DNA of 64,000 bases from Staphylococcus sp. NAM3COL9 (GCF_001431205.1 NZ_LGPC01000016.1:448141-512140); one strand, 5' to 3'. Shown: positions 27,833 to 37,221, counted from the stretch's first letter. The notes: generated by a model from the sequence alone, not told the origin. A program made the numbers and translations.

Positions 27833-28026
27833 GTGTATGCCTCCTATAAAGATTTAAAAATCATTATAGATGGAACTTTCTGAATATTCAACCTATCATT
27901 TAACAATTCCGATACTTTTAGTATGATTTAAACCTTTGAAACTTAGAGCCACATGTCTTAGAAGTTTTACAAATAATTTTAAATATTTTTTAATTGTCCC
28001 ACAATTTCATTTTAATTCATTACAAT

Positions 28027-28040
28027 CGAAAGCGCATTCA
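28027..28040. promoter_or_regulatory. cre-like site upstream of acsA
   Basis: CGAAAGCGCATTCA matches the cre consensus at 13 of 14 positions and lies about 195 bases upstream of acsA. Within 27833-28596 I see no convincing gene. A 34-codon frame at 28067-28171 lacks a ribosome site. Confidence 0.5.
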
Positions 28041-28272
28041 TTATTTATTTGATTATAATTGCTTTGTTGTGACAATTGGTAAGGGAAATAATTACCGCGC
28101 TAGTTTAAATTTTATAATTGACGAGGATAAATATAGCATTATCACCTCAAGGGATATAGAAGCCTATTAAGAAGTTATTTGAGTCTAATGGATGTATTTA
28201 GGTTTGTTTAGACAAACTGAGGTTAATGGATGCTTATTTAGCATCGTAATGAATGATTGAACTTATATTTTT

Positions 28273-28400
28273 ATAAATGGCAACGATTTGGGTCGACTTC
28301 TGAGTGGAAGTACTAGTCAAATACTATAGGCTGATGTTGTTATCGTGGAAATCATGCACAACAATACCAACAAAGTAGGAGACTTTTCTGTCCCACTTCG
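28273..28400. repeat. Dispersed Bacillales-type repeat, copy B
   Basis: Diverged copy of the element at 11812-11942. The order AAATGGCA, GGGTCGACTTC, ACTAGTCAAATACTATAGG, GTGGAAATCATGCACA, CCAACAAAGTAGGAGACTTT aligns block for block with copy A. It lies between acsA and the end of argB. Confidence 0.6.
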
Positions 28401-28530
28401 TCTAAGCTGCCTTAAAATGGCATACAAGAGCTGAAGCTCTTCGATACGAACTACTTACCTTTATAAATGAAGTAGTAGTTCTTTAAAATCTTGATATAAG
28501 CGCATTTTCAATTCAGTCCGCCATTGCCAA

Positions 28531-28585
28531 TATAATAATTGAGACTGAGACATGTAATTATGCCCCAGCCTCAATTTAATTATAT
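28531..28585 (-). terminator. Hairpin terminator after argB
   Basis: Long imperfect stem TAATAATTGAGGCTG-like / CAGCCTCAATTTAATTA around a GACATGTAATTATG loop, 12 bases past the argB stop. The loop matches that of the hairpin at 39526-39567. Confidence 0.7.
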
Positions 28586-28596
28586 TGTCAGTCATA

Positions 28597-29358
28597 CTAT
28601 TGTTGGATGGTTGTACCAACGTTTTGACCACTTTGTAATTTTTTAATAATATGTGATTCATTACCTGCAGCAATGACTACTTTTTCACAGCCTGATTCAA
28701 TCGCTTGAATCGCATCTTGAACTTTAGGAATCATACCGCCATATATTGACGCTTGATCGATATAGTGATTGATACGTTCAGCATTCAATGTAGCTTGCAC
28801 TTGTTCATCAATGATTACACCAGGAATATCACTTAATAAATAAATTGGCGCCTGTAAAAATTGTGCGATTTTATATGCTAATGTATCTGCATTAATATTA
28901 TACAGTTGCCCTGTGCTTCTATGTTGACCTATAGATGCAATGACTGGTACAAATTGTTCTGTTAATAAAGCAAGTACAGAAGTATCTACATCTGTAGGTT
29001 CACCGACATAACCATATTTATCATCTAATGGGATGACGTCAAATAATTTTGCATCTATTCCATTTATGCCAATACTTTGAATATCTGATTTATTAATTTT
29101 GCTAACAAGCGTTGGATTGACTGATCCAATTAATGTCTGACTTGTTACTTCAAGTACTTCCCGCGTTGTGACTCTCAAGCCATCTTTAAATTGTGTAGGT
29201 ACACCTTGTTGCTCCAAAGCTCCGTTAATAAAAGGTCCACCGCCATGTACAATGATGGGTTTAAAGCCTTGTTGTCTTAAATGTGCAATGTCTTCTATTG
29301 TTGAATCGTGTAGATTTGTCAGAGTGCTTCCACCTATTTTAATTACAATATAACTCAT
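28597..29358 (-). CDS. argB: Acetylglutamate kinase
   Basis: 253 residues. It phosphorylates N-acetylglutamate in the second step of ornithine synthesis. The amino-acid-kinase motifs IVIKIGGSTLTN at the start, IIVHGGGPFINGALEQQG near 34 and YNINADTLAYKIAQ near 148 are intact. Last gene of the rocD-argC-argJ-argB operon, 12 bases after argJ. A hairpin follows. Confidence 0.94.
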   Translation of the reverse strand: MSYIVIKIGGSTLTNLHDSTIEDIAHLRQQGFKPIIVHGGGPFINGALEQQGVPTQFKDGLRVTTREVLEVTSQTLIGSVNPTLVSKINKSDIQSIGINGIDAKLFDVIPLDDKYGYVGEPTDVDTSVLALLTEQFVPVIASIGQHRSTGQLYNINADTLAYKIAQFLQAPIYLLSDIPGVIIDEQVQATLNAERINHYIDQASIYGGMIPKVQDAIQAIESGCEKVVIAAGNESHIIKKLQSGQNVGTTIQQ

Positions 29359-29370
29359 TTGTCACACTCC

Positions 29371-30609
29371 TTAGGTTCTATATGAAGCATTAATACGTAC
29401 ATATTCATATGATAGGTCACAACCATATGCTGACGCCGCGCCTTCACCATTACCAACTGATGCTTCAATATAAATGTTATCCGCTTCTAATTGTTTTTTT
29501 AAATGTAACTCATCAAATTCAACTGACATGCCATCTTCAACGACAGGCACATTACATAAAGAAACATTCGTTTGACTTGGTTCTATGTCTTCAGAAGCAT
29601 AGCCCATTGCTGTAACAATTCTTCCAAAATTGGCATCTTCACCATGAATTGCTGTTTTCACAAGGCTTGATGAGACAATACTTTTAGCAATTTTTCTTGC
29701 TTCTGCAACGTCATTTGCGCCTTTAACTTTAGCTGTAACTAATTTTGTCGCCCCTTCACCATCTTTAGCTATTGATTTAGCAAGATATTGACTCACAAAA
29801 TTTAATGCATATTCAAATTTTTCCCAATCTGGATGTAATGTATCTAGTTTATCATGGTTCGCTTGTCCATTCGCCAAGCCAATAACCATATCATTTGTAC
29901 TAGAATCTCCATCAACTGTAATCATATTAAAAGAGTTATCAATCGTTTGTTTTAAACAATTGTCTAGCGTGTCCGCATCAATTTTGGCATCTGTAGTAAT
30001 AAATGACAGCATCGTTGCCATATTCGGATGAATCATGCCTGAACCTTTAGCTGTTCCTCCAATTGTTACAGTTATATCATCAATTTCAACTTGCACAGAT
30101 AAATGTTTAGTAAATGTGTCCGTTGTTAAAATAGCTTGATTGAAAAACTCACTTTGATTATATTGCTCTTTTAAAACGTTTTGTGTACCGTGTTGTATCT
30201 TATCCATAGGTAAAAACGATCCTATAACACCAGTAGATGCGACACCCACACTTTCTTTGGATAAGTTCAAATGCTCTGCTACCCATGCTTGTGTATCTTT
30301 GGCATCTTGTATACCTTTTTCACCAGTACATGAATTAGCATTTGCTGAATTCACTACAATCGCTTGTAATGATTGATTATTTTTAATTGTTTCTTCAGTG
30401 ACTTTTAACGGCGCTGCTTTAAAACGGTTCAGCGTATAAGTTCCTGCCGCAGCAGCAGCTGTCGTAGAGTATATCCATCCAAAGTCTTTTTTCTTTCTTC
30501 TTAATCCAACATGCATGCCTCCAGCTATAAAACCTAATGGCGAACTTACATCTCCTTGCAAATCTATTTTCAATTGGTTGAGTGTATCTAACGTTTCAAT
30601 ATCTTTCAT
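29371..30609 (-). CDS. argJ: Bifunctional ornithine acetyltransferase / acetylglutamate synthase
   Basis: 412 residues. It recycles acetyl groups from acetylornithine to glutamate. The self-cleavage motif KGSGMIHPNMATMLSF has the nucleophile Thr at its centre, near 188, so the chain should split into alpha and beta subunits. The C-terminal motif NGEGAASAYGCDLSYEYVRINASY is complete. It is 23 bases after argC. Because ArgJ supplies acetylglutamate, no separate argA is needed. Confidence 0.95.
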   Translation of the reverse strand: MKDIETLDTLNQLKIDLQGDVSSPLGFIAGGMHVGLRRKKKDFGWIYSTTAAAAAGTYTLNRFKAAPLKVTEETIKNNQSLQAIVVNSANANSCTGEKGIQDAKDTQAWVAEHLNLSKESVGVASTGVIGSFLPMDKIQHGTQNVLKEQYNQSEFFNQAILTTDTFTKHLSVQVEIDDITVTIGGTAKGSGMIHPNMATMLSFITTDAKIDADTLDNCLKQTIDNSFNMITVDGDSSTNDMVIGLANGQANHDKLDTLHPDWEKFEYALNFVSQYLAKSIAKDGEGATKLVTAKVKGANDVAEARKIAKSIVSSSLVKTAIHGEDANFGRIVTAMGYASEDIEPSQTNVSLCNVPVVEDGMSVEFDELHLKKQLEADNIYIEASVGNGEGAASAYGCDLSYEYVRINASYRT

Positions 30610-30632
30610 CTCATCTCACCTTTCTTTTTATA

Positions 30633-31664
30633 TTACGGATATACAGGTAGTTGTGCTAACCCTGTTGCTTCATTCAATCCATACATTAAGTTTAAATTTT
30701 GTATTGCTTGTCCACTTGCACCTTTGACTAAATTATCAATAACAGAGACAATCACTGCTGTTTGGGTTTCTTCGTCAACATACATACCGATATCACAGTA
30801 ATTACTACCATATACTTCTTTGGTTTTAGGATAATTACCTAAATCTCTAATACGTACAAATGGTTTACTATCATAATATCGTTTGAAAGTTGCATGTAAA
30901 TCTTCGCTAGTACTTTGTTTATTTAACTTCACATATATCGTAGAGAGTATGCCACGTGTCATTGGTACTAAATGAGGGGTAAATACTACTTTTATAGCTT
31001 CATCTGCTAAGTGCGAGACATACTGTTCTATTTCAGGCTTATGTTTATGCTTACCAATCGCATAAGCACTTAAGTTTTCATTCATTTCAGCGTAATGGAC
31101 GTGTTGTGCAAGTGACCTTCCAGCCCCTGAAACGCCTGTTTTGGCATCTATAATAATTGAGTCTTGTTGAATTAGTTTTTGGTCTATTAACGGATGTAAC
31201 GCTAGTAATGTAGCAGTGGGAAAACAACCTGGATTAGCTATAAGTTGTGTATCGTTTTGATCTACTTCAGACCATTCTGCAATACTATAATTTGCATCAT
31301 CTAATTGTTGTTGTGTCGCAGCTGCTTCACCATAAAATTGTTGGTAGACATCTCTATTAGTTAATCTGAAATCACCTGATAAATCGATGACTTTTATATT
31401 TTTCTCTACCAAATCAGGCGCTATATGTTTACTTACATTTGAAGGTGTAGCAAAGAACATCACATCACAATCAACTGTTTCAGTGTCTAAAGTCTCATAG
31501 TGATGTGTTAAATGAGTTAAGTGGGGAAATGTTTCTTTTATTGGTTCATCCGTTTTAGAATGTGAAAAGATATATTTAATTTTTACATTTGGATGGTGCT
31601 GTAATAACCGAATTAATTCGACTGCACCATAACCACTTCCTCCTACTATCCCAACTTCTATCAT
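30633..31664 (-). CDS. argC: N-acetyl-gamma-glutamyl-phosphate reductase
   Basis: About 343 residues. It reduces acetylglutamyl phosphate with NADPH. The N-terminal [18 protein letters not shown] is the Rossmann loop. The catalytic Cys lies in [15 protein letters not shown] near 146, and [15 protein letters not shown] near 204 gives the active-site His. The start MIEVGIVG at 31664 is nine bases from AAAGGG; the ATG four codons earlier overlaps the ribosome site. It is 47 bases after rocD. Confidence 0.94.
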   Translation of the reverse strand: MIEVGIVGGSGYGAVELIRLLQHHPNVKIKYIFSHSKTDEPIKETFPHLTHLTHHYETLDTETVDCDVMFFATPSNVSKHIAPDLVEKNIKVIDLSGDFRLTNRDVYQQFYGEAAATQQQLDDANYSIAEWSEVDQNDTQLIANPGCFPTATLLALHPLIDQKLIQQDSIIIDAKTGVSGAGRSLAQHVHYAEMNENLSAYAIGKHKHKPEIEQYVSHLADEAIKVVFTPHLVPMTRGILSTIYVKLNKQSTSEDLHATFKRYYDSKPFVRIRDLGNYPKTKEVYGSNYCDIGMYVDEETQTAVIVSVIDNLVKGASGQAIQNLNLMYGLNEATGLAQLPVYP

Positions 31665-31711
31665 GACGTTCATCCCTTTCTGAATATTCAAACTTTTTTA
31701 AGTGTTATGAT

Positions 31712-32899
31712 TTACTTTTTTTCTAAAACTTCCGTTATTACTTTTATAATTTTATCAATTTCCTCATCTTCAATAACAAGTGGTGGTGCAAGTCTAATAA
31801 TACTCCCTTGTGTTTCTTTACATAGCACACCTTGTTCAATCATCTCTTGACAATAAGATTGTGCTGATTCAGTTAATTCAATACCGATAAATAATCCTCT
31901 GCCTCTCACATCTTTTATGATGTTGCTGTCTATCAGCTGTAAATGGTTAAGTAATTTTTGCCCTTGTTCAGCAGAACGTTCGATTAAGTTCTCATCAATT
32001 AACACATCTAATGCTGCCATTGACACTGCACATGCAAGTGGATTACCTCCAAATGTCGAACCATGTGTACCAGGTGTAAGTACTTTCATCACGTCATCGT
32101 TAGCTAACACTGCTGAAATCGGATAAAGACCGCCACCAAGCGACTTACCTAATAAGTAAATATCTGGTTCTACACCTTCCCATTCCATTGCAAACATCTT
32201 ACCTGTTCTACCAAGACCAACTTGTATTTCATCTGCAATAAATAAGACGTTATGTTCGTCACATAAGTTTCGAACCTCTTGGATGAAATAATCTGGCGGT
32301 AAATTGACGCCACCTTCACCTTGTATTGGCTCAAGTACAATTGCTGTTGTATTTTCATTAATGAGTGATTTCAAGCGAGTGATATCTCCGAAATCCATAT
32401 ATTGCATATTATCTAGCAAAGGTCCAAAACCTTTTTTATAACTTTCTTGCGAAGATAGCGATAAGGCACCTAGTGTACGACCATGAAAATTACCATTCAT
32501 TGCAATAATTTCGCCTTGGTTTTCTGCTATACCTTTAACATCAGATCCCCATTTTCGTGCAATCTTAATTGCGGTTTCAACGGCTTCAGTACCTGTATTC
32601 ATAGGTAATACTTTTTCCTTATTGGCAAGCGAACATATTTTTTCTTCCCATTTGCCTAAATTGTCGCTATATAATGCACGTGATACCATCGTTATTTTTT
32701 CACTTTGCTCTTGAAATGCTTTTATAATTTTCGGATGACAATGCCCTTGATTGACGACTGAAAAACCTGAAATACAATCAATGTAGCTATTATCTTCAAC
32801 ATCCCAAACTTTAGCACCTAGACCTTTCGTTAAAGCCAGTTTAAGTGGGCTATAATTGTTCGAACTGTATTGATCTGTTAGTGCAAATAAATCATTCAT
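31712..32899 (-). CDS. rocD: Ornithine/acetylornithine aminotransferase
   Basis: About 395 residues, class III PLP aminotransferase. LPMNTGTEAVETAIKIARKW near 103, FIADEIQVGLGRTGKMFAMEW near 222 and the PLP lysine in YLLGKSLGGGLYPISAVLAND near 252 are present. By sequence it resembles RocD-type ornithine aminotransferases. As the first gene of an argCJB operon it probably performs the ArgD step, or makes ornithine from proline-derived semialdehyde. The two roles cannot be separated by sequence. The start MNDLFALTDQ at 32899 and one four codons earlier are both possible. Confidence 0.88.
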   Translation of the reverse strand: MNDLFALTDQYSSNNYSPLKLALTKGLGAKVWDVEDNSYIDCISGFSVVNQGHCHPKIIKAFQEQSEKITMVSRALYSDNLGKWEEKICSLANKEKVLPMNTGTEAVETAIKIARKWGSDVKGIAENQGEIIAMNGNFHGRTLGALSLSSQESYKKGFGPLLDNMQYMDFGDITRLKSLINENTTAIVLEPIQGEGGVNLPPDYFIQEVRNLCDEHNVLFIADEIQVGLGRTGKMFAMEWEGVEPDIYLLGKSLGGGLYPISAVLANDDVMKVLTPGTHGSTFGGNPLACAVSMAALDVLIDENLIERSAEQGQKLLNHLQLIDSNIIKDVRGRGLFIGIELTESAQSYCQEMIEQGVLCKETQGSIIRLAPPLVIEDEEIDKIIKVITEVLEKK

Positions 32900-32937
32900 C
32901 GAAACCCTCATCCCTTTTCTATAATTATTCTAAATTT

Positions 32938-32951
32938 TGAATTAATATCCA
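32938..32951 (+). promoter_or_regulatory. ARG-box-like site upstream of rocD-argCJB
   Basis: TGAATTAATATCCA differs at one base from the ArgR core TGAATWWWWATTCA, 38 bases before the rocD start. It matches the type of site found upstream of argF at 15971, suggesting common ArgR control. Confidence 0.5.
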
Positions 32952-33177
32952 TAAATCATACACGTAATTTTACAATTAGTCAAAGACTAATTAAAATAAT
33001 GATTAAATAAACAATTGTCTTAAAGCCTTTTTACAAATAATTTATATACTTAACGTTTCTTGAAATACTGTTATGACAATTTAACTAATGTATATAATTT
33101 GTATTATTTAGTGCGCGATGACTTTGTAAAAACTGTTATGTAATTATTTTATGGCAGTAACCGCACTATTATTTTCA

Positions 33178-33216
33178 TAAAAAACGCAAACTAAATTTAC
33201 TTTCCACTTAGTTTGC
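33178..33216 (-). terminator. Minus-strand terminator of a small unit
   Basis: Perfect stem GCAAACTAA / TTAGTTTGC with a 13-base loop followed on the minus strand by GTTTTTT. It lies 6 bases after the stop of the small ORF at 33223-33381. Confidence 0.65.
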
Positions 33217-33222
33217 TTAATA

Positions 33223-33381
33223 TTAATTATCACTATCTAAGGTTTTCATTTGCTGTTTTAGAATCTTGTTTTTTTGTTTAAATATGAACTTCGTCTTTAT
33301 TGATTGGCTTAGAACATTTAAAAACATATACTTCACCGTAATATACTGTACCAAATTGATAATAATTAAATATGAAATCAT
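33223..33381 (-). CDS. Hypothetical 52-residue membrane-anchored peptide
   Basis: I do not recognise this product. The frame begins MISYLIIINLVQYITVKYMF, a single hydrophobic helix, and ends with a basic, lysine- and glutamine-rich tail (KQKNKILKQQMKTLDSDN). A terminator follows at once, which supports a real transcript. Against it, the ATG has no good ribosome site: only a GAG 13 bases upstream. It may be a small membrane protein, a toxin-like peptide, or the remnant of a longer gene. Confidence 0.35.
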   Translation of the reverse strand: MISYLIIINLVQYITVKYMFLNVLSQSIKTKFIFKQKNKILKQQMKTLDSDN

Positions 33382-33536
33382 GCGGGGAATGAATCTCGTT
33401 AATACTCTATTTCACGATACTTTTTAACAACAAGAAAGCAACGCTTACAAAGTATAAAATAATTCATAAACTGCTACCATTTTATTTGCGTGTTTGCTAA
33501 TTTATTTTACGTTCAAAACAAGTCGAATGCATTTTT

Positions 33537-33909
33537 TATACAAACTCTTGTATACGGAATTATTATACGCATATAAAAACTCAAGTCAAATCGACTTTTT
33601 AATTGCAAATATTTGTATATAAAGGTATTTTTATACAAATAGAGCATACTTAATGTATAAAGATATGGTACAATCCATTCGCCTTCAGTCCTATAGATAA
33701 AGTCCACAGCGTGTTATTTTACGATGTTACTCATTTATTCATTAAAAGTATATTCACAGTAAATACTGTATTTACACTCAATCGTCTATAAACATTGTTA
33801 TACCAATGCTTTCAACCATTTTATAGCCTTTCAAATCACAAATTTACCCTTATTTTACTTTTTTATTGTATTTATACACAAATGAAGCAGTATATACAAG
33901 GAATTGTAT
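33537..33909. promoter_or_regulatory. Cluster of four palindromic operator-like sites
   Basis: Inverted repeats: TATACAA-ACTC-TTGTATA (33537-33554), TTTGTATA-N12-TATACAAA (33612-33639), GTAAATAC-T-GTATTTAC (33759-33775) and ATACAA-GGAA-TTGTAT (33894-33909). Three share the half-site ATACAA/TTGTAT, which resembles GntR-type gluconate repressor sites. They fill an otherwise gene-poor stretch (33382-33976) downstream of a GntP permease. Confidence 0.5.
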
Positions 33910-33976
33910 TTAATCCATTTAGATACTGCTTTTTATAATGTTACTCAAATATATAATTATGCTTTTAGTAAGATGA

Positions 33977-35320
33977 TTACATAAATAAATTTAGTATTAG
34001 AACAACAATTAATCCAGTAATTGATGTCGTCAGTAATAAGACGCCCCATGTTTTAAAGGTGTCCTTTATTGAAATGTTAAAGTATTCTTTAAATAGCCAG
34101 AATGAAGCATCATTTACATGTGTAATAGTATTACTACCTACTGCAGTTGCAAGCACCATAAGCACTGGACTTACGTTGAATGTAGGTATCAGTGGTCCTA
34201 CAATACCTGCTGCAGTAATCGCTGAAACTACACCTTGTCCAGTAGCAATACGAATTAACGCTGTAATGAGCCAAGCCATGATAAGTGGTGAAATATTAGT
34301 ATCTTTCATCATGTCTGCTATATAGTTCCCCACATTAGCTTCTAATATAACTTCTTTAAACGCACCACCTGTACCAACTATAAATATAATCGTTGCAACA
34401 CCCTTCAAGCCAGTTTCAAATGTCTTCATCATATCATCCATATTTTTACCTTTTCTAAGACCGAAGATGACAATAGCAGTTAAAATAGCAATAATAAGAC
34501 TGATTTCTGCACTTCCTAAAAATGTCACAGCTTCATGTAATAATGTATCTTCAGTAATAAATAAACTTAGAATTGTTGAAATAGAAATTAAAATAGCAGG
34601 AATAAGTGGTATAAATAAGCTCATTCCAAAACTTGGCATTTCACTTTCCGAAAAAACCTTGTTCTTTTTTAATAGTGGAGGTACTGGATAATCCATTTTC
34701 TTCATAAACTTAGGTAATACAACACCTGCCATGATCACACTAGGTATAAAGACAATAATTCCTAATATATAAACCATACCCATATCTGCGTTGTAAGCTT
34801 CTACAAGTGCAGTCGGTCCTGCTTGAGGTGGAAATATACTATGAGATAGTGTCGTGGCAGCAACCATAGTAATAGCTAACTTCATAAATGGTGTTTTTGC
34901 TTCCACGGCAATACTAATCACTAATGGGGCTAAAATCATAAATGCCACTTCATAAAATACAGAAATCCCAAATACAGCACCTACAATAATTAATGCCCAA
35001 TGCACATGTTTAGCGCCAAATCTATCTATAAGTGTTGATGCAATGCGTTGTGCTGCACCTGAATCCACCATTAATTTACCAAGTACTGCACCAAATCCAA
35101 TAATAAGTGCAAGACTTCCTAACGTGGATCCTAATCCTTCTTTAATTGTTTCTAATATTGCAACAGGTTTCATCCCGTTTATAAAACCAACCACTGTTGC
35201 TGAAAAAATGAGCGCTAGAATACTATTGATTTTGAGCTTAATATTTAAGAATAATAGTATGGCAACCCCTATTACGAGTGAAATGAGTGGTAAATGTTCG
35301 CTTAAAAATGACAATTTCAT
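33977..35320 (-). CDS. GntP-family gluconate-type permease (second copy)
   Basis: 447 residues, about twelve membrane segments. Family stretches are GFGAVLGKLMVDSGAAQRIASTLI (near 74), LSHSIFPPQAGPTALVEAYN (near 157) and AVGSNTITHVNDASFWLFKEYF near the end. It is clearly related to the permease at 20823 but diverged: PPQAGPT here against PPHPGPV there. Gluconate kinase and its repressor, which usually flank such permeases in Firmicutes, are absent here. A palindrome lies 65 bases upstream of the start. Confidence 0.87.
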   Translation of the reverse strand: MKLSFLSEHLPLISLVIGVAILLFLNIKLKINSILALIFSATVVGFINGMKPVAILETIKEGLGSTLGSLALIIGFGAVLGKLMVDSGAAQRIASTLIDRFGAKHVHWALIIVGAVFGISVFYEVAFMILAPLVISIAVEAKTPFMKLAITMVAATTLSHSIFPPQAGPTALVEAYNADMGMVYILGIIVFIPSVIMAGVVLPKFMKKMDYPVPPLLKKNKVFSESEMPSFGMSLFIPLIPAILISISTILSLFITEDTLLHEAVTFLGSAEISLIIAILTAIVIFGLRKGKNMDDMMKTFETGLKGVATIIFIVGTGGAFKEVILEANVGNYIADMMKDTNISPLIMAWLITALIRIATGQGVVSAITAAGIVGPLIPTFNVSPVLMVLATAVGSNTITHVNDASFWLFKEYFNISIKDTFKTWGVLLLTTSITGLIVVLILNLFM

Positions 35321-35384
35321 GTCCTCCCGTCCCTTAATAACTTATGAAATCGAATTCACAATTCTTAATTATAGTAGATTTCCC

Positions 35385-35410
35385 TTAAAATAACAGCGTT
35401 GTTATTTTAA
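35385..35410. promoter_or_regulatory. Palindromic operator upstream of second GntP permease
   Basis: Arms TTAAAATAAC and GTTATTTTAA pair perfectly around a 6-base centre AGCGTT, in the promoter region of the permease. The cognate regulator is not encoded nearby. Confidence 0.5.
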
Positions 35411-35532
35411 AATTGCTTTTAATTTCTCAAAAGATATTCAATATATTAATATAAAAACATCGTGTCTTCTTTTCCTGTATCATCTGTAAGTGATGTATAA
35501 GCGAGTCCACCACCCATAGACGATTATTAAAT

Positions 35533-35574
35533 AGAAAAGACGCAATGCTTATTTATAAGCATTGCGTCTTTTCT
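35533..35574. terminator. Strong bidirectional terminator
   Basis: A 19-base perfect stem (AGAAAAGACGCAATGCTTA and its complement) with a TTTA loop lies 30 bases past the MHS transporter stop. T-runs are present on both sides. Confidence 0.9.
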
Positions 35575-35603
35575 AAATGATTTAATTCTTATAATTCACT
35601 TTA

Positions 35604-37001
35604 TTAATCTTTTTTAACTTCATCCTCCCACCAAAGTGCATCTTTAGGATTTTGAATTACATCTTCATACTCTTCTTGATTTTCAACGTTTGGATAATTT
35701 CCTCTCAATGATTTGTTTGATGTTGATTTAAACATTGTTAAGAAAATGATAAGTCCGATGACGTTAATAAACATCAAATAATATGAAGGTGAAATTTCTT
35801 GGCCTGTCGTTTGTACTAACATCGATAGAATAAATGGTGTCAAACCACCAAATATTGCAGCACCAATATTATAAACAAGTGACAAGGTACGTAATCTCAC
35901 TTTTGTATGAAACATACTTGGTAACACTGATGGCATTACGCCTTCAAATGTAGACATGAATAGTGCGATGATAAATAATCCTAAGATAACGACTGGTATT
36001 ATTGGAATACTCATGAGCCAGAAAGCGAGCACAGAAAATAAACTAAAGCCAATTAAACCAAATAAAATCGTCTTCTTATTACCAACTTTATCACTGTACC
36101 AACCAAAGAAAAATACGGCTGGTATCATCACTAACATCGTGACCGTACTCAGTATAGAACTCATGGTGCCCCCTAAGTTAATGGTTGAGTTTAAGTACGA
36201 TGGCATAAAGGATAACACCATGTAGTTAGCCACATTTAAGAATGCTACACCAGCAAAACAAACGATGATATCTTTCCAATAATATTTAAATATATCTAAA
36301 TAAGAATATTCTAATTCTTCTTGTTCTTCTAATGTTGATTCATAGGCAGGACTTTCGTCTAATCCTGTACGCAAGAAGATACCTACGATACCTAATGGCG
36401 CAGCAAGGATAAATGGAATTCTCCAACCCCAGTCTGCCATTTGTTGATCGCTTAACAATGCATACATCAGACCAGCTAGAACCGCCGCCATAATACTACC
36501 TGCGAGTGTACCTATTTCTAGTCCACTACCTAACTTACCACGTGCTTTATCTGGCGATGATTCTGCTATGTACGTCATAGCACCAGCGTACTCTCCACCA
36601 GTTGAAAATGACTGAATCAAACGAACTACAAGTAATAGAATTGGCGCCCATATACCGATTTGATCTTGCGTTGGTAATAACCCAAGCATCAATGTTGAAG
36701 CCGCCATAAGTAAAATTGTTGATGATAATACAACTTTCCGTCCATATTTATCCCCTATATGGCTGAAGAAGATACCACCAATCGGTCGTACTATAAATGC
36801 AAAAGCAAATACAGCAAATGTAGATACAATTTGCATCTCTTGCGGTAGATTACCAAAGAAATTAGCACTTATAACTACTGCTAATTGCGCATATAGCCCG
36901 AAGTCAAACCACTCAATTGCATTACCAATACCTGTGGCAACCACACTTTTTTTAGCTTGATCGGAATCTACCCTATTAATTTTTTCTTTTTTAAACTTCA
37001 C
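35604..37001 (-). CDS. MFS transporter, metabolite:H+ symporter (MHS) family
   Basis: About 465 residues with twelve membrane segments. GIGNAIEWFDFGLYAQLAVVI near 20 and SHIGDKYGRKVVLSST near 80 are signatures of the ProP/KgtP/citrate group. The start is a GTG at 37001 (MKFKKEKINRV) with AAGGGGTG eight to nine bases upstream; the longer frame to 37118 has no ribosome site. Candidate substrates are proline, betaine or dicarboxylates, and the sequence does not decide. It is divergent from a nucleoside hydrolase gene. Confidence 0.82.
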   Translation of the reverse strand: MKFKKEKINRVDSDQAKKSVVATGIGNAIEWFDFGLYAQLAVVISANFFGNLPQEMQIVSTFAVFAFAFIVRPIGGIFFSHIGDKYGRKVVLSSTILLMAASTLMLGLLPTQDQIGIWAPILLLVVRLIQSFSTGGEYAGAMTYIAESSPDKARGKLGSGLEIGTLAGSIMAAVLAGLMYALLSDQQMADWGWRIPFILAAPLGIVGIFLRTGLDESPAYESTLEEQEELEYSYLDIFKYYWKDIIVCFAGVAFLNVANYMVLSFMPSYLNSTINLGGTMSSILSTVTMLVMIPAVFFFGWYSDKVGNKKTILFGLIGFSLFSVLAFWLMSIPIIPVVILGLFIIALFMSTFEGVMPSVLPSMFHTKVRLRTLSLVYNIGAAIFGGLTPFILSMLVQTTGQEISPSYYLMFINVIGLIIFLTMFKSTSNKSLRGNYPNVENQEEYEDVIQNPKDALWWEDEVKKD

Positions 37002-37221
37002 AAAAAAAACACCCCTTAATTTTTGTCTGTCAATATAACATAACATAACCTGTATACAAATTTTTAAACAATTCAAGTTTAATATGCCATGTATTTTGCA
37101 TTTAAAATGAATAAACACTTACATCTCAAAATTATTATTAAATGAATTATTCAGAACGCTACATGCTGTTTTCTTTGGTATAATAGCCACATAAAAATGA
37201 ACATATGGAGGCACTCAAGTT

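Noticed and set aside
28067..28171. Short plus-strand GTG frame (VTIGKGNNYRASLNF ...) upstream of acsA
   Set aside because: Protein-like composition, but no ribosome site and no terminator. Its frame also runs back through the acsA control region on the other strand.
28461..28673. 70-codon minus-strand frame overlapping the argB end
   Set aside because: It overlaps argB coding sequence in another frame and the terminator hairpin, with no ribosome site.
33441..33454. Possible cre in AGCAACGCTTACAAAG
   Set aside because: On either strand it misses three or more positions of the cre consensus.
33513..33707. 64-codon minus-strand frame MDFIYRTEGEW...
   Set aside because: It covers two of the palindromes, has no ribosome site and has odd aromatic-rich composition. 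It is better explained as chance in AT-rich control DNA.
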